DNA of 64,000 nucleotides from Bartonella queenslandensis (lineage in GTDB: Bacteria; Pseudomonadota; Alphaproteobacteria; Rhizobiales; Rhizobiaceae). This document shows, piece after piece, positions 18,456 to 29,602 of this stretch. A program made the position numbers and the translations under genes. The stretch is taken from the NCBI RefSeq assembly GCF_018155095.1, contig NZ_NAAI01000001.1, positions 248,001-312,000 on the forward strand, given 5' to 3'. The notes below the pieces were generated by a model, which did not search any database, was not told where the DNA came from, and saw nothing but the letters and a program-made list of their open reading frames with translations. How positions within the stretch are numbered: the stretch's first letter is position 1; every line of letters starts with the position of its first letter.

Positions 18456-20678
18456 TTAAAGAACAAGTTTTGAGAAGTCTGCAACCGCTTGTGTCATTGT
18501 GTGAATACGTTTGAGGAGAGCAAGACGGTTAGCACGAATAGCAGGGTTTTTATCGTTCACTAATACCTTTTCAAAAAATAGATCAATCAATTTTCCAAGT
18601 GGCGCTAGCATATCGAGTGCAAAGGATAAATTTGTTGCATTAATGGGCGCAAGAATCTTTTTTTCTACTTCACAAATTGCATGATAGAGCTGTTTTTCTT
18701 CTTTCTCAACAAAGAGCTCAGGATTAATTTCATTCGCTATTGTTGTATTTTTTTGAAATTCATTTTCAAGAATATTAGCAGTACGTTTTACAGAGGCTAC
18801 AAAGTTGATTCCATCATGGGTATTGATAAAAGCGATCAGGGACTCCACATGACATGCAACCAATAAAAAATCATCAGAATCTTTGTTTAAAACGGCTTCA
18901 AGGGCATCGTAGCGAGCCCCTTCCTCTTTTAGATGAATTTTTAAACGGTCATGAAAAAAGAATAACAGATCTGACAAAATAACCTCTGTTTTTTCTGGAA
19001 GAAGATCCTGCAATTGTGGCTTTTCTCTTTGAGAGATTTCGTATTTATTTTTTTGTTGTACAAAAAGACTCATCGCCAACTGAAACAGTGGCATAAGATT
19101 GATTTTCCAATCCCGTGAAAGTACAAGCCTAATAATCCCTAAGGCTGCTCGTCTTAACGCATAGGGATCTTTTGATCCCGTTGGTTTTTCATTAATGAGC
19201 CAAAAGCCAACGAGCATGTCGATTTTGTCGGCGAGCATGATAGTTATAGCAAGCGGTTCTTGCGGAAGACGATCTGTTGGTCCTTGAGGTTTATAATGCT
19301 CTTCAATTGCTACAGCTACGCGAGGATCTTCTCCTTGAAGAAGGGCATATTTCTGCCCCATAACTCCTTGTAGTTCAGGAAATTCTCCAACAATTTCTGT
19401 TTGCAAATCAGCTTTTGCAAGGATTGCTGCACGTTTCGCTAAGAGAGGATCTGCTTGTATCAAAGGTGCAATGTTTTGCGCGAGTGTAGCGATGCGTTCT
19501 ACTCTTGCACCTTGCGTGCCTAATTTAGCGTGAAAAGTTACATTCAAATGATCAAGTCGTGCCATTCTTTGATCAAGAGGTTTCTTTATATCGAGATCAA
19601 ATTTTTTTATAGAAGATTCCAACTGTTGAATATCAGGCAAATCACGCTGATCTGTTTGCCAAAAATAGAGTGCATCAGAAAGACGGGCACGAACAACCTT
19701 ACTATTTCCTTTCGAAATTTCTTTGCCTTCATCATTTGCAAGAATATTAGAAACAAGAATAAAATGATGAGAAAGTTTTACTTTTTCTCCCTGTTTACGG
19801 GTGACAAAACATTTTTGATTGGCTCGAATGGTCAAGCGAATAATTTCTGGAGGAATATCAAGGAATGATTTGTCAAAATCCCCCATAAGGATAACAGGCC
19901 ATTCAACAAGACCAGAAACTTCTTCTAAGAGGGCATCGTCTTTAACTAGTTCTAAACCTTTTGCAAAGCAAAGATTTTGGGCATCCGCTAAAATAATATT
20001 CTTCCGTCTTTCGGCATCCAGAATGACTTTATGGGTTTCAAGTTGCGTCACATAATCATCAAAGCGGCGAACTTGAAATGGCTTTCCCTCACTTAAGAAA
20101 CGATGACCATAAGTTAGATTATTGCTTTCAAGAGTACCAATTGTAAACGGAATAACATGCGTTTCACCAATTTCTGGTCCGAAGATGCAAAGAATATTTT
20201 GCAAAGGTCGAATCCACTTTAGAGCACCACTTTTTGCTGAATCTTTTCCCCAACGCATAGATTTCGACCACGGAAAATTGCGGATAATATCTGGTAAAAT
20301 ATCGGCAAGAATTTCTTCTGCAGCACGACCTTTTTTTACAATTTTAGCAATATAAAAATCACCTTTTTTATCATCATGTCCAATATGGGCTTCAGAAATA
20401 TCATTGAGTCCCGTTGCACGTAGAAAACCGTCAATTGCATGCTGTGGTGATTTTGTACTGGGACCTTTTCGTTCTTCATGGACATCTTTTGAGCGTATAG
20501 AAAGTCCGCGTATGTCCAATGTTAGTCGACGAGGTGTCCAATATTCACAAGCGGCTTTATAGGTCAGACCAGCATTGACAAGTTGATCTGTAACAGCTTT
20601 CTTAAGATCAGCAGCAGCTTTTCGTTGCATACGTGCAGGGATTTCTTCACTGAAAAGTTCAAGAAGAAGATCAGACAT
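18456..20678 (-). CDS. glyS: Glycine-tRNA ligase beta subunit
   Basis: A 740-residue subunit of the heterotetrameric (alpha2beta2) glycyl-tRNA synthetase, responsible for tRNA recognition. The typical start [17 protein letters not shown] is present, together with central HD-like motifs ([32 protein letters not shown]) and a C-terminal anticodon-binding region (FDKVLVND-type sequence). The start is ATG 20678, which overlaps the glyQ stop as TAATG, with GGAGAAAC upstream. A longer in-frame reading from 20735 would extend into glyQ and is not supported. Confidence 0.97.
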   Translation of the reverse strand: MSDLLLELFSEEIPARMQRKAAADLKKAVTDQLVNAGLTYKAACEYWTPRRLTLDIRGLSIRSKDVHEERKGPSTKSPQHAIDGFLRATGLNDISEAHIGHDDKKGDFYIAKIVKKGRAAEEILADILPDIIRNFPWSKSMRWGKDSAKSGALKWIRPLQNILCIFGPEIGETHVIPFTIGTLESNNLTYGHRFLSEGKPFQVRRFDDYVTQLETHKVILDAERRKNIILADAQNLCFAKGLELVKDDALLEEVSGLVEWPVILMGDFDKSFLDIPPEIIRLTIRANQKCFVTRKQGEKVKLSHHFILVSNILANDEGKEISKGNSKVVRARLSDALYFWQTDQRDLPDIQQLESSIKKFDLDIKKPLDQRMARLDHLNVTFHAKLGTQGARVERIATLAQNIAPLIQADPLLAKRAAILAKADLQTEIVGEFPELQGVMGQKYALLQGEDPRVAVAIEEHYKPQGPTDRLPQEPLAITIMLADKIDMLVGFWLINEKPTGSKDPYALRRAALGIIRLVLSRDWKINLMPLFQLAMSLFVQQKNKYEISQREKPQLQDLLPEKTEVILSDLLFFFHDRLKIHLKEEGARYDALEAVLNKDSDDFLLVACHVESLIAFINTHDGINFVASVKRTANILENEFQKNTTIANEINPELFVEKEEKQLYHAICEVEKKILAPINATNLSFALDMLAPLGKLIDLFFEKVLVNDKNPAIRANRLALLKRIHTMTQAVADFSKLVL

Positions 20679-21619
20679 TAAGTTTCTCCAGTATGTATTT
20701 GTCCAGCTTCTGTGAGTAAGAAGGCTTCCCCACAACGGCGTGCGAGATCACGAACGCGAAGAATATAATTTTGTCGTTCGGTTACAGAAATGACGCCACG
20801 TGCTTGCAAGAGATTAAAGATATGGCTCGCTTTAATACATTGATCATAGGCAGGAAAAACACAGCGATGGAATGCGTTTTCTTTATTGGGTCTTCCCGCA
20901 TCAAGAAGTGCGTTGCATTCACACTCGGCATCAATAAAATGCTGGTGGAGCAATTTTGTATTAGCAAATTCGAAGTTATAGTATGAATATTCTTGTTCTG
21001 CTTGTAAAAAAATATCTCTATAACTTATTTTCTCTTCTCCTTCCAAACCATTAAAGTTAAGGTCATAGACATTATCAACTCCTTGGATATACATTGCTAG
21101 ACGCTCAAGACCATATGTGAGTTCTCCTGAAACAGGGGCGCATTCGATGCCGCAAACTTGTTGAAAATAAGTAAATTGAGAGATTTCCATCCCATCACAC
21201 CAACATTCCCATCCAAGCCCCCAAGCACCGAGGGTTGGGCTTTCCCAGTCATCTTCAACAAAGCGAATATCATGCAGTTTTGTATCAAGCCCGATAGCTT
21301 GTAGCGACTTTATATAAAGTTCTTGTAGATTGGTTGGAGAGGGTTTGAGAAGTACTTGAAATTGATAATAGTGTTGTAAACGATTTGGATTCTTACCATA
21401 TCGGCCATCTGTTGGACGCCGAGAGGGTTGGACATAAGCAACTTTCCAAGGCCGTGGACCTAGAGAGCGTAGCGTTGTTGCTGGATGAAAAGTTCCAGCT
21501 CCAACTTCCATATCGTAAGGTTGCAAAATTGCACATCCATAGTGAGCCCAATAATTTTGCAAAGTTAAGATTAGTCCTTGAAAAGAACGTTTGGGGTTAA
21601 GATACTCGGGCAGTTTCAC
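20678..21619 (-). CDS. glyQ: Glycine-tRNA ligase alpha subunit
   Basis: A 313-residue catalytic subunit of the bacterial alpha2beta2 glycyl-tRNA synthetase. Class II motifs include the N-terminal [41 protein letters not shown], and [18 protein letters not shown] with the motif 2 arginines. The length is normal for the family. It is translationally coupled to glyS by a 1-base TAATG overlap, giving the expected equal dosage. Confidence 0.97.
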   Translation of the reverse strand: MKLPEYLNPKRSFQGLILTLQNYWAHYGCAILQPYDMEVGAGTFHPATTLRSLGPRPWKVAYVQPSRRPTDGRYGKNPNRLQHYYQFQVLLKPSPTNLQELYIKSLQAIGLDTKLHDIRFVEDDWESPTLGAWGLGWECWCDGMEISQFTYFQQVCGIECAPVSGELTYGLERLAMYIQGVDNVYDLNFNGLEGEEKISYRDIFLQAEQEYSYYNFEFANTKLLHQHFIDAECECNALLDAGRPNKENAFHRCVFPAYDQCIKASHIFNLLQARGVISVTERQNYILRVRDLARRCGEAFLLTEAGQIHTGET

Positions 21620-21716
21620 GCTTTATACTCTTTAAATATCGAACGACACAGAAAGCGACCAAAGAAATTTCAGTCTCTCCGTTGATTATTTTATGTGGTT
21701 TACGGTTAAGCATTGT

Positions 21717-23411
21717 TTATTGCAAACCAAATTTCAATTTTTCTTGAATTTGTTTAGAATTTTCTGGTTTTCCGTCAATTGCGTGGTTCCATTGAAATAT
21801 TGCTTCCCGTTTACGTCCAACTTTCCAATAGGCATCCCCTAAATGATCATTCAATGTTGGGTCCTCAGGTTGTAGTCTGACAGCATTTTCCAATATTTGG
21901 ACTGCTTTGTTGTATTCTTTTAGTTTATAATAAGCCCATCCCAAAGAATCGAGAATATGACTGTTTTGAGCTTGCAAAGCAGAAGCTTTTTGCAACATCT
22001 GGAGTGATTCTTCAAGTTTTTCACCTCGTTCTACTAGGGAATAGGCTAAATAATTAAGAACCTGCGGTTGGTTCGGGAAAAATTCAAGTGATTTTCGCAA
22101 GTCAATTTCTGCTTTTGGCCACTGTTTTAGACGTTCAAAAGCAATACCACGCTGATAAAAAAGTTTCCAATCATCCTGCTGAAAGTCTTTTATCTGAGCA
22201 ATAGCATAGTCTAGAGTTTTAGTCGCTTCAAGAAATTTATTGTCCTGCATATAAAAGGCAACAAGTGTTATCAAAATGTTACGATCATTGGGAAATTTTT
22301 TATTTAACAATGTGAGTAATTTTATTGCTTCTTTGTAATTGTTGTTATTGGCAAGAAGGAATGCAAGATGAAGTTGCCCATCTTTATAATAAGGAGATTT
22401 AGGGGATAAAGCGCGATAAAGTTTCATTGCTTGATCATGATCATCCAATTTAACAGAAATGTTTGCGAGCTGAAACAGTGTTGCGTCATTTTGAGGGTAT
22501 AAGGTAAAAGATAATTGTTTGAAAATACGTGCAATCCGCCCTGAGTTTTTATGGTTGAGAGATGTCCCAAAGTTATACAATACCTCTGCTGTTCCTTGTT
22601 GAGGTGTTTTAATCAACCTCTCTAAGAAAGCATTTTTTTCAATTTTTTCTCGCAAGTTTTTAAAGACTTCTCGATCTGACAACATTTGTTCGCCATACTG
22701 GATGGTTTGAAGAGCTTGGTTGCGCATATTATGGCGCAATTGGAATGAGGCATAGGCTGTAATAATACGCTCATAGGTATTAGGAGCAATAAGAGTTCCC
22801 TGTTTATTACTCAGTGCTTTAATGAAATATTTTTTTGCATCCTTTGGTTGTTCTGCAAGGTCGCTCATAAGTGCTAGATGATAAGAGATAAAAAGCTCAT
22901 ACCAGTCAGGACCTTTGAGCTTCTTAAGATCAGCAATTGCTTGAGATTTTTGTCCAGATCCAAATGTAATCCAAGCCCCGATGAGTTCAGGTATTGGGTT
23001 GTTAGCTGTCGAAGGTTCTTTTAATTGCAGAAGAAGCTTGGCATTTTTATAGTCTTTTTTGATGAGACTTTCTATCGACAATGTTAAGGAAACAAAGGGA
23101 GTTATAACATCTTGTTCTTTGAGTTTTTGAGCTTGTTGCACAGCTTCTTTAAAGTCTCCGACCAAGAGCATAGCTTCAAGGAGCTCTTTTTGTGTTTCAA
23201 TGTTGTCAGGTTTATAAATGAGTGCCTGTTTAAAATAATTGATAGCAAGATCTGTTTTATTTTCATGATTTGCAACCCTTCCAGCTAAATAAGCACCTGT
23301 AAATGAGCTTGTATGAGTCGCCATGCTTATTTTACTGTATGTAGGGGATGGCATCAGCATGATACCCACGATAAAGAGGGTAAAAAGTCGGGATACCGTT
23401 GCAGAGCACAT
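21717..23411 (-). CDS. Secreted tetratricopeptide-repeat protein
   Basis: A 564-residue protein with an N-terminal signal peptide (CSATVSRLFTLFIVGIMLMPSPTYS) and TPR motifs over nearly its whole length. The best ones are near the C-terminus (LDSLGWAYYKLKEYNKAVQILENAVRLQPEDP and LNDHLGDAYWKVGRKREAI). It probably acts as a periplasmic or membrane-associated scaffold; the function is unknown. ATG 23411 is chosen because AAAAGGA lies 8 bases upstream and the signal peptide begins there; an in-frame ATG at 23501 would bury the signal sequence behind 30 residues. It lies between glyQ and the polyprenyl synthase gene, all on the minus strand. Confidence 0.85.
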   Translation of the reverse strand: MCSATVSRLFTLFIVGIMLMPSPTYSKISMATHTSSFTGAYLAGRVANHENKTDLAINYFKQALIYKPDNIETQKELLEAMLLVGDFKEAVQQAQKLKEQDVITPFVSLTLSIESLIKKDYKNAKLLLQLKEPSTANNPIPELIGAWITFGSGQKSQAIADLKKLKGPDWYELFISYHLALMSDLAEQPKDAKKYFIKALSNKQGTLIAPNTYERIITAYASFQLRHNMRNQALQTIQYGEQMLSDREVFKNLREKIEKNAFLERLIKTPQQGTAEVLYNFGTSLNHKNSGRIARIFKQLSFTLYPQNDATLFQLANISVKLDDHDQAMKLYRALSPKSPYYKDGQLHLAFLLANNNNYKEAIKLLTLLNKKFPNDRNILITLVAFYMQDNKFLEATKTLDYAIAQIKDFQQDDWKLFYQRGIAFERLKQWPKAEIDLRKSLEFFPNQPQVLNYLAYSLVERGEKLEESLQMLQKASALQAQNSHILDSLGWAYYKLKEYNKAVQILENAVRLQPEDPTLNDHLGDAYWKVGRKREAIFQWNHAIDGKPENSKQIQEKLKFGLQ

Positions 23412-23505
23412 GGAGCTAATCCTTTTCAAGATAATCAATCGATTGTGTCGTTTATAAATCAATCTCATTACTGTGTTTGAGAAATACTGCGATTCTTGCA
23501 AAGAA

Positions 23506-24522
23506 TCAGTTTACGCGTGTAATGCAAAACTCAACAGCCTCAACGAGAGCATTATAAGCAAGATTTTCATTCATGGGAATAAGAGCATCAATTGCATGTT
23601 TTCCATAGATGCGTGCTTGTTCTATGGTATCTGTGATACTATTATATTTCTCCATTAAGTGTTGCGCGTGTATGAAGGCTTCATTATTGTTATTGCCATC
23701 TTCAAGTGCTTCTTTCCAGAAAGCTTTTTCAGCCATATTCCCGCGCTCATATGCCAGAATAACAGGCATCGTGATTTTCCCTTCTCGAAAATCATCTCCT
23801 ATATTTTTTCCTAAGTTTTGAGCACTACCACTATAGTCAAGAGCGTCATCAATCAATTGGAAAGCTAAACCTAAAGATGTTCCATATTCACGTAATGCAG
23901 AACGCTCTTTATCTCCATAGCCAGCAACAATGGGTCCTACTTCGGCGGCTGCTGAAAAAAGTGCTGCTGTTTTTGCATTGATGATTTTGAGATAGTCTGA
24001 AGGACTGGTTTTGATATTTTTTTCAGCAGAAAGTTGCATAACTTCTCCTTCGGCAATAATTGCAGCAGCGTTTGCTAAGACAGAGAGCGCTTCTATAGAG
24101 CCGACATCAACCATCATTTTAAAAGCTTGACCCAACAAGAAATCACCAACAAGTACACTTGCTTGATTTCCCCAAATCATCCGTGCTGTAGATTTTCCAC
24201 GTCGTAAATTACTTTCATCAATCACATCATCGTGCAGTAATGTTGCTGTATGCATAAATTCAACAGCTGTTGCAAGTTTTATATGCCCGTCACTTTGATA
24301 ATTAAACATATGAGCAGAAGCGATGGTAATCATTGGTCGTAATCGCTTTCCCCCTGATGAAATAAGATGATTAGAAATTTCAGGAATCATCTCAACCTCT
24401 GATTTTGCCATAGAGAGAATAAATTGATTTACGCGCTTCATATCTTGTTGAGTAAGATTGATAAGAGATTGAAGAGAAATTTGATTATTTCTTATTTGTT
24501 CTGATTTGATGGCTGCACTCAA
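23506..24522 (-). CDS. ispB: Polyprenyl (octaprenyl-type) diphosphate synthase
   Basis: A 338-residue all-helical trans-prenyltransferase that extends farnesyl diphosphate with IPP to make the ubiquinone side chain. The first aspartate-rich motif is LLHDDVIDES and the second is FQLIDDALDYSG; GGKRLRP near residue 55 binds diphosphate. The start is taken as TTG 24522, 8 bases after GGAG, giving the usual family length; an ATG at 24606 would add 28 residues with no similarity to the family start. The chain length (C40 to C50) cannot be read from the sequence. Confidence 0.93.
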   Translation of the reverse strand: MSAAIKSEQIRNNQISLQSLINLTQQDMKRVNQFILSMAKSEVEMIPEISNHLISSGGKRLRPMITIASAHMFNYQSDGHIKLATAVEFMHTATLLHDDVIDESNLRRGKSTARMIWGNQASVLVGDFLLGQAFKMMVDVGSIEALSVLANAAAIIAEGEVMQLSAEKNIKTSPSDYLKIINAKTAALFSAAAEVGPIVAGYGDKERSALREYGTSLGLAFQLIDDALDYSGSAQNLGKNIGDDFREGKITMPVILAYERGNMAEKAFWKEALEDGNNNNEAFIHAQHLMEKYNSITDTIEQARIYGKHAIDALIPMNENLAYNALVEAVEFCITRVN

Positions 24523-24763
24523 TGTATTTACTCCTAGAGTATTGCAATGGACATATATAAATTCTATTTTATTGGTTAGCATAAAGGGGGTTTTGTTTTG
24601 ACTCAAGCCTTTGATGTGGCTTTGAAGTGTAAGCTTTAAATGATCTTGTCAAGAAATGTTCTTTAATTAAGTGTAATGTTGTTGTTATAAAATGATAAAA
24701 AAATTAAAATGGCAGCTGAATAGCGAAAGTGTAACTTATACAAGCTGAACATTAGACTTTTAA

Positions 24764-25552
24764 ATGGATAAAGTGACGAATCAGAGAGGTGAGACGATTG
24801 ACAGTTTTCATCGCGGGAAATTTTATTTAGTTCAACCTCATAAACATGGTCATCGTTCTGGGATGGATGCTATGTTATTAGCGAGTTTGGTTCCTACTGA
24901 TTTAAAAGGTAAGGTTGTTGATTTAGGGGCGGGAGCTGGAGCTGCAGGGTTGGCTGTTGCTTCGCGTTGTCCGCAAGTTCATGTTACCTTAGTTGAACGT
25001 TCATCTTTTATGGTATCTTACGCTCAAAAAACGCTGATGCTAAAACAAAATAAACAATTTGCTGGCCGCATTTGTTTGCTAGAAGCAGATGTCTCCCTCA
25101 AAGGGAATGAACGTATAACAGCAGGTTTGATAGATAATAGCTTTGATTTTGCGATTATGAATCCACCTTTTAATAATCCTACTGATCGCAAGACACCTGA
25201 TAAACAAAAATCTGAAGCACACGTTATGCCAGAAGCGATGTTTGATAACTGGCTACGCAGTGCAGCAGCGATTGTTAAGCCAGGCGGATACTTAGGACTC
25301 ATTGCGCGACCACAATCACTGGCAGATATTTTGCGTGCTTTAGAGGGACGTTTTGGTGGTATTTGTATAGTTCCTGTGCATGCACGCGCCAAAACAGCAG
25401 CAATTCGTCTTTTATTTTACGCAAAACGAGGAAGCAGAGCAGCTTTATCACTTTTACCGGCATTGGTTATCCATGAAGAGAATGGCCATACTTTTTCACC
25501 ACGGATTGATGCAATTAATAATGGATATATAAGCTTGTGGGAACTTTTGTAA
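24764..25552 (+). CDS. TrmN6-like N6-adenine methyltransferase
   Basis: A 262-residue class I SAM methyltransferase. The glycine-rich loop VVDLGAGAGAAGLAVA is near residue 50, and the catalytic NPPF motif (FAIMNPPFNNP) typical of exocyclic-amine methyltransferases is near residue 130. The overall form matches the YfiC/TrmN6 group, which makes m6A37 in tRNA1-Val in E. coli; other substrates such as ribosomal components are possible. The gene is divergent from the polyprenyl synthase gene, as in other Rhizobiales. The ATG at 24764 lacks a clear Shine-Dalgarno. Confidence 0.85.
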   Translation: MDKVTNQRGETIDSFHRGKFYLVQPHKHGHRSGMDAMLLASLVPTDLKGKVVDLGAGAGAAGLAVASRCPQVHVTLVERSSFMVSYAQKTLMLKQNKQFAGRICLLEADVSLKGNERITAGLIDNSFDFAIMNPPFNNPTDRKTPDKQKSEAHVMPEAMFDNWLRSAAAIVKPGGYLGLIARPQSLADILRALEGRFGGICIVPVHARAKTAAIRLLFYAKRGSRAALSLLPALVIHEENGHTFSPRIDAINNGYISLWELL

Positions 25553-25618
25553 TGGTATCTTTGCGTTTTTCAGTTTATTATTTAAAGTCTACACTTTGTT
25601 ATTAGGGAGGTTTAGCTT

Positions 25619-25723
25619 TTGGGTGAAATTATATTTCTGGTTATAATGTGGGGGGCGATTGGTGTTTTTGGATGGTATCGCGTTGTTCCTTTTTGTTGTC
25701 CTTTCCTCTTTAATTTTTCTTAA
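25619..25723 (+). CDS. Possible 34-residue single-pass membrane protein
   Basis: A small reading frame from TTG 25619 to TAA 25721. GGGAGG (25605-25610) lies 8 bases before the TTG, an unusually good Shine-Dalgarno for chance. The product (MGEIIFLVIMWGAIGVFGWY, then RVVPFCCPFLFNFS) is almost entirely hydrophobic and would be one membrane helix. It ends 19 bp before the S49 peptidase gene, on the same strand. No family is recognised. It may instead be a leader peptide for the peptidase gene or a chance ORF. Confidence 0.45.
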   Translation: MGEIIFLVIMWGAIGVFGWYRVVPFCCPFLFNFS

Positions 25724-25742
25724 CTTATAAGGAGATTTTGTT

Positions 25743-26594
25743 TTGATTGATGTTATCAAGAAACTTGTTCCCCATCGTTTTTCTTCCAATAAATTGGAAA
25801 TTCCTGTCGTTCGCCTTCAAGGAGCGATTATGGATTCGTCAACATCTATATCTCGTACGCTTTCCCTCAGTAGATGTGCCAATCTTTTAGAGAAGGCTTT
25901 TGCATACAAAAAAGCACCGGCTATTGTCCTTATTATCAATTCTCCTGGTGGTTCACCTGTACAATCGCGTTTAATCTTCAAGCGTATTCGTGATTTGGCA
26001 GAAGAAAAAAATAAAAAGGTTTTTGTATTTATTGAAGATATAGCAGCATCCGGTGGTTATATGATTGCTTGTGCGGGCGATGAAATTTTTGCCGATCCTT
26101 CTTCGATTGTTGGTTCCATAGGGGTGGTTTCAGCTTCCTTTGGTTTTCCGGAACTTTTGAAGAAAATTGGTGTGGAGCGGCGCGTTTACACAGCAGGAAA
26201 GAACAAGGTTACACTCGATCCATTTCAGCCTGAAAAAAAGGCGGATATTGAGCATTTGAAATCTCTCCAACTGGAAGTGCATCAAACTTTTATCGATTTA
26301 GTTAAAGAGCGGCGTTCTACAAAATTATCAAATGATTTGAATCTCTTTACAGGAATGTTTTGGAGTGGAAAAAAAGGCGTTGAACTTGGTTTGATTGACG
26401 GATTAAATGATGTCCGTTCTGTTATTAAGGAGCGCTTTGGTCGTGATGCAAAACTTCGACTTATTACGCCTCAAAAAAGTTTTTTAGGCCTTAAAACGCC
26501 TTCAGGAGTAACTGCTCATACAGTTTATACAGCAGTTGACAGCGCATTGATGGCAGCAGAAGAGCGGGCACTTTGGCAGCGTTACGGTTTGTGA
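25743..26594 (+). CDS. S49 family peptidase (SppA/SohB-like)
   Basis: A 283-residue serine protease of the signal-peptide-peptidase A group. NSPGGSP starts the oxyanion region (about residue 60), the catalytic serine is in EDIAASGGYMIACAGDEI, and the lysine partner is likely in TAGKNKVTLDPF. A membrane anchor is not obvious, so it may be cytoplasmic like the short SohB-type forms. The start is TTG 25743 with AAGGAG upstream. It probably degrades membrane-released signal peptides or short membrane proteins. Confidence 0.9.
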   Translation: MIDVIKKLVPHRFSSNKLEIPVVRLQGAIMDSSTSISRTLSLSRCANLLEKAFAYKKAPAIVLIINSPGGSPVQSRLIFKRIRDLAEEKNKKVFVFIEDIAASGGYMIACAGDEIFADPSSIVGSIGVVSASFGFPELLKKIGVERRVYTAGKNKVTLDPFQPEKKADIEHLKSLQLEVHQTFIDLVKERRSTKLSNDLNLFTGMFWSGKKGVELGLIDGLNDVRSVIKERFGRDAKLRLITPQKSFLGLKTPSGVTAHTVYTAVDSALMAAEERALWQRYGL

Positions 26595-26816
26595 GGCCAA
26601 GAATCATTCGAGAGGGGGTTTATCTAAAAACAGATGATAGAAGAAAAGAGGCTTGAAATGGTACAAAAGTTTATTTTGTATAAGGACTTTTCATATTTAT
26701 GATTTGTTTAGAAAACGATTAAGAATGTTCCAAGCTGTTTATAGGGTTGGTGCTAAAGGTATGGATGAAAGGAGCATATTTATAAAAGAACTCTGTATAG
26801 GTTAATATTACGTCAT

Positions 26817-27725
26817 ATGATATCAAATGTAAAAGCTTCTATCCAAAATCATTCTTATGTATTTACACCCATTAAATTGAATTTAGCTTTGCATGTTGTG
26901 GGGCAACGTGCTGATGGTTATCATTTAATAGAAAGTTTGGTTTATTTTAGTCTTAGCGGTGATTGCCTGCACTATGCGTCTTGTGAAAGTGACCAGTTTG
27001 TTTTAACGGGATCGTTTGCAAAAGGGCTTGTTTCTCATTCAGATAATTTGGTTATTCGTGCACGGGATTTTATGCATAAGACTTTTCCTGAAAGTGCTCA
27101 ACCTGCTTTTTTTCGACTTGTAAAAACACTCCCTATTGCTTCAGGCATTGGTGGTGGCTCAGGCGATGCCGCAGGGGTTATCAGCATATTGCGTCAACAG
27201 TGGAATCTTGATTGCTCTTGTGAAAAATTAGCAAAAATGAGTTTAGTTCTTGGTGCTGATGTTCCCATGTGTCTTTTTGCACTGGAATATCAGCAGCCAC
27301 TTTTGGTAAAAGGGATTGGCCAAGAGATTATACAACTAAAAGAAGCCTGTCCTCTTGCGATAGTATTGGTTAATCATGGCCAAAAGATTTCAACACAAGC
27401 TGTTTTTAAAGCGTTAGACAAGCATCATCATCCTTCTTTAAAAATTAATCCAGTTGCTTTAAAGACTGTTGATTCATTGGTTGAAGCTTTACAAGAAACG
27501 CGAAATGATCTTTTTTCTCCGGCATTAAAAATGGCACCTCAGTTAGCTGAAGTATTATCTGTATTAGATGAATGTGGCTCTCTTTTTTCTCGTATGTCTG
27601 GAACGGGGGCAACTTGTTTTGGCATTTTTAAAAATCAACAAGCCGCGCAAAAAGCAGCTCTTTTGATCAAGTCAATGCACCCAAATTGGTTTGTAAAACC
27701 GATCATGACTTTGGGAAATATTTGA
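26817..27725 (+). CDS. ispE: 4-diphosphocytidyl-2-C-methyl-D-erythritol kinase
   Basis: A 302-residue GHMP kinase of the non-mevalonate (MEP) isoprenoid pathway. It has the N-terminal [24 protein letters not shown] and the ATP-binding glycine loop [15 protein letters not shown]. It phosphorylates CDP-methylerythritol at the 2-hydroxyl. The length is normal for the family. With dxs and ispH also in the window, three MEP steps are covered. The ribosome binding site before ATG 26817 is weak. Confidence 0.96.
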   Translation: MISNVKASIQNHSYVFTPIKLNLALHVVGQRADGYHLIESLVYFSLSGDCLHYASCESDQFVLTGSFAKGLVSHSDNLVIRARDFMHKTFPESAQPAFFRLVKTLPIASGIGGGSGDAAGVISILRQQWNLDCSCEKLAKMSLVLGADVPMCLFALEYQQPLLVKGIGQEIIQLKEACPLAIVLVNHGQKISTQAVFKALDKHHHPSLKINPVALKTVDSLVEALQETRNDLFSPALKMAPQLAEVLSVLDECGSLFSRMSGTGATCFGIFKNQQAAQKAALLIKSMHPNWFVKPIMTLGNI

Positions 27726-28008
27726 GAAGTAAAAACTTTTATTTTATCCTGATTCTACTATACCTCATGAAGAGGCTAACTAAAGAAATCTGTTTTTTTA
27801 GATAAAATGAATACATGCGAGAATAATCTTTTAGAAGAGAAAATGGACAATAGCATACTCTTTATCTCATGGTTTGTTTTTATCTTTTGTGTAAGAATTC
27901 GCAGAATGTTTGAAGAGCCATTTAAAACTGTAATGCTTGCAGAAAATAAACAGGCTAAAGACATAAGTGTATATTTGTTGTATTTGTGATTTATCAAAGA
28001 GGTTTAAT

Positions 28009-28641
28009 TTGCCGCATCAGCCAAATTTTTCGTGTGAATTGGATTTGCAGAAACAGGGTTTTTTTCATATAGCCGGTGTTGATGAAGTAGGACGGGGACC
28101 TCTCGCTGGACCGGTGGTAACGGCAGCAGTTATCTTGGATAAAGATCATATTCCTGATGGATTAAATGATTCGAAAAAACTTTCTTTTCTCCAACGAAAT
28201 AAGCTTTACTATGAAATTTTGCAAAGTGCCTTAGCCGTTTCAGTTGCTAGTCTTTGTGCTCGTACAATTGATCAATCTAATATTAGAAACGCAACTTTAG
28301 AAGCAATGCGTCGCTGTATTATAGGGTTAGCTGTTCCAGCCCATTATGTACTTGTTGATGGACGCGATATCCCCTCTGAGTTGCTCTGTCCTGCAATGGC
28401 ATTGATTAAAGGCGATCAGCGTTCGGTTTCAATTGCAGCAGCATCTATTATTGCGAAAGTAACGCGTGACCGGATGATGGAATGTGCAGGACGAGTTTAT
28501 ACAGATTATGGCTTAGAGAAGCACGTAGGGTATGCAACATTAGCCCATCGTACAGCGCTTGATAAATATGGTCCAATTGTAGGGCTACATCGTTATAGTT
28601 TTGCACCACTCAAAGAGCGTTATAGGAATGATCTGTCATGA
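28009..28641 (+). CDS. rnhB: Ribonuclease HII
   Basis: A 210-residue enzyme that cleaves RNA in RNA-DNA hybrids and removes misincorporated ribonucleotides. Acidic catalytic residues are in [16 protein letters not shown] (the DEVGRG motif) and VLVDG, and the [21 protein letters not shown] block is typical. TTG 28009 is preferred because AGAGG lies 6 bases upstream; an in-frame ATG at 27967 would add 14 unrelated residues. The stop overlaps the start of tsaC by four bases (ATGA). Confidence 0.94.
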   Translation: MPHQPNFSCELDLQKQGFFHIAGVDEVGRGPLAGPVVTAAVILDKDHIPDGLNDSKKLSFLQRNKLYYEILQSALAVSVASLCARTIDQSNIRNATLEAMRRCIIGLAVPAHYVLVDGRDIPSELLCPAMALIKGDQRSVSIAAASIIAKVTRDRMMECAGRVYTDYGLEKHVGYATLAHRTALDKYGPIVGLHRYSFAPLKERYRNDLS

Positions 28642-29600
28642 CGATTCGACCACTCAATAGCGCTTCGATAAAAGAGGCAATAGCGCTTCTTGAACAAGGG
28701 AGGTTAGTCGCATTACCAACGGAAACTGTTTATGGATTAGCGGGCGATGCAACCAATGAGAGGGCAATTTCCTCTATTTTTTCTACAAAGAGTCGTCCGC
28801 AAATTAATCCTCTGATTGTGCATGTCAGCAGTATTGAAATGGCAGAACGGTATGTTAAAATTGATTTTCTTTCACGACAGTTAATGGAGAAATTTTGGCC
28901 AGGACCTTTAACATTGGTTTTACCTTTAAAGGAAAAGCATAATATCCATCCTTTAACAACTGCCGGTTTAAATACTTTGGCTGTTCGTTTTCCAGACAGT
29001 CGTTTTGCGGAAGTTGTACAATATTTTGGCCGCCCACTTGCTGCTCCTAGTGCGAATCAATCAGGACGTCTTAGTCCTACTTCCGCTGAGTCTGTTTTTG
29101 CATCTTTGGGAGAATCCGTGCCTTTGATATTGGATGGAGGACCTACGAAAATAGGGCTTGAATCAACGATTGTTAAGATTTGTGGTGAAAGTATTTATCT
29201 TTTGCGTCCAGGGGGGCTTGCAGCTGATAAAATTGAAGAAGTTGTGGGGAGGTCTTTACAACGGATAGATCAAAGGTCGGCGATTGAAGCTCCAGGAATG
29301 TTAAAGTCACATTATGCTCCCAATGCCGCGATTCGTTTGAATGTAGAAAAGGTAGAAAATGGTGAAGCACTTTTAGCCTTTGGTCCAAAACGCGTTATGG
29401 GGGCTGAAAATGCCGTTTTTATTTTAAACCTTAGCGAAGAAGGAAAGTTGGAAGAAGCAGCTTCTCATTTATTTCAATACATAAAGGAATTGGATTTATT
29501 TAAAGTGCGATGTATTGCCGTAGAACCTATTCCATCATATGGATTAGGAGAAGCGATCAATGACCGTCTTATAAGAGCTGCAGCTCCAAGGGAGAAATAA
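28638..29600 (+). CDS. tsaC: L-threonylcarbamoyladenylate synthase (TsaC/Sua5, long form)
   Basis: A 320-residue protein that makes threonylcarbamoyl-AMP for the t6A37 modification of ANN-decoding tRNAs. The YrdC domain (about 10-205) has the start [13 protein letters not shown], the KSRP motif and the [12 protein letters not shown] segment. A C-terminal Sua5 domain (about 235-318) makes it the long Sua5-type form rather than short TsaC. It overlaps rnhB by 4 bases and is 2 bp before the FAD oxidoreductase gene, so the three genes are probably one operon. Confidence 0.94.
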   Translation: MTIRPLNSASIKEAIALLEQGRLVALPTETVYGLAGDATNERAISSIFSTKSRPQINPLIVHVSSIEMAERYVKIDFLSRQLMEKFWPGPLTLVLPLKEKHNIHPLTTAGLNTLAVRFPDSRFAEVVQYFGRPLAAPSANQSGRLSPTSAESVFASLGESVPLILDGGPTKIGLESTIVKICGESIYLLRPGGLAADKIEEVVGRSLQRIDQRSAIEAPGMLKSHYAPNAAIRLNVEKVENGEALLAFGPKRVMGAENAVFILNLSEEGKLEEAASHLFQYIKELDLFKVRCIAVEPIPSYGLGEAINDRLIRAAAPREK

Positions 29601-29602
29601 AC

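Noticed and set aside
27776-27997. 73-codon minus-strand frame before rnhB with a hydrophobic start
   Set aside because: It overlaps the rnhB start region, has no family similarity and no convincing ribosome binding site.
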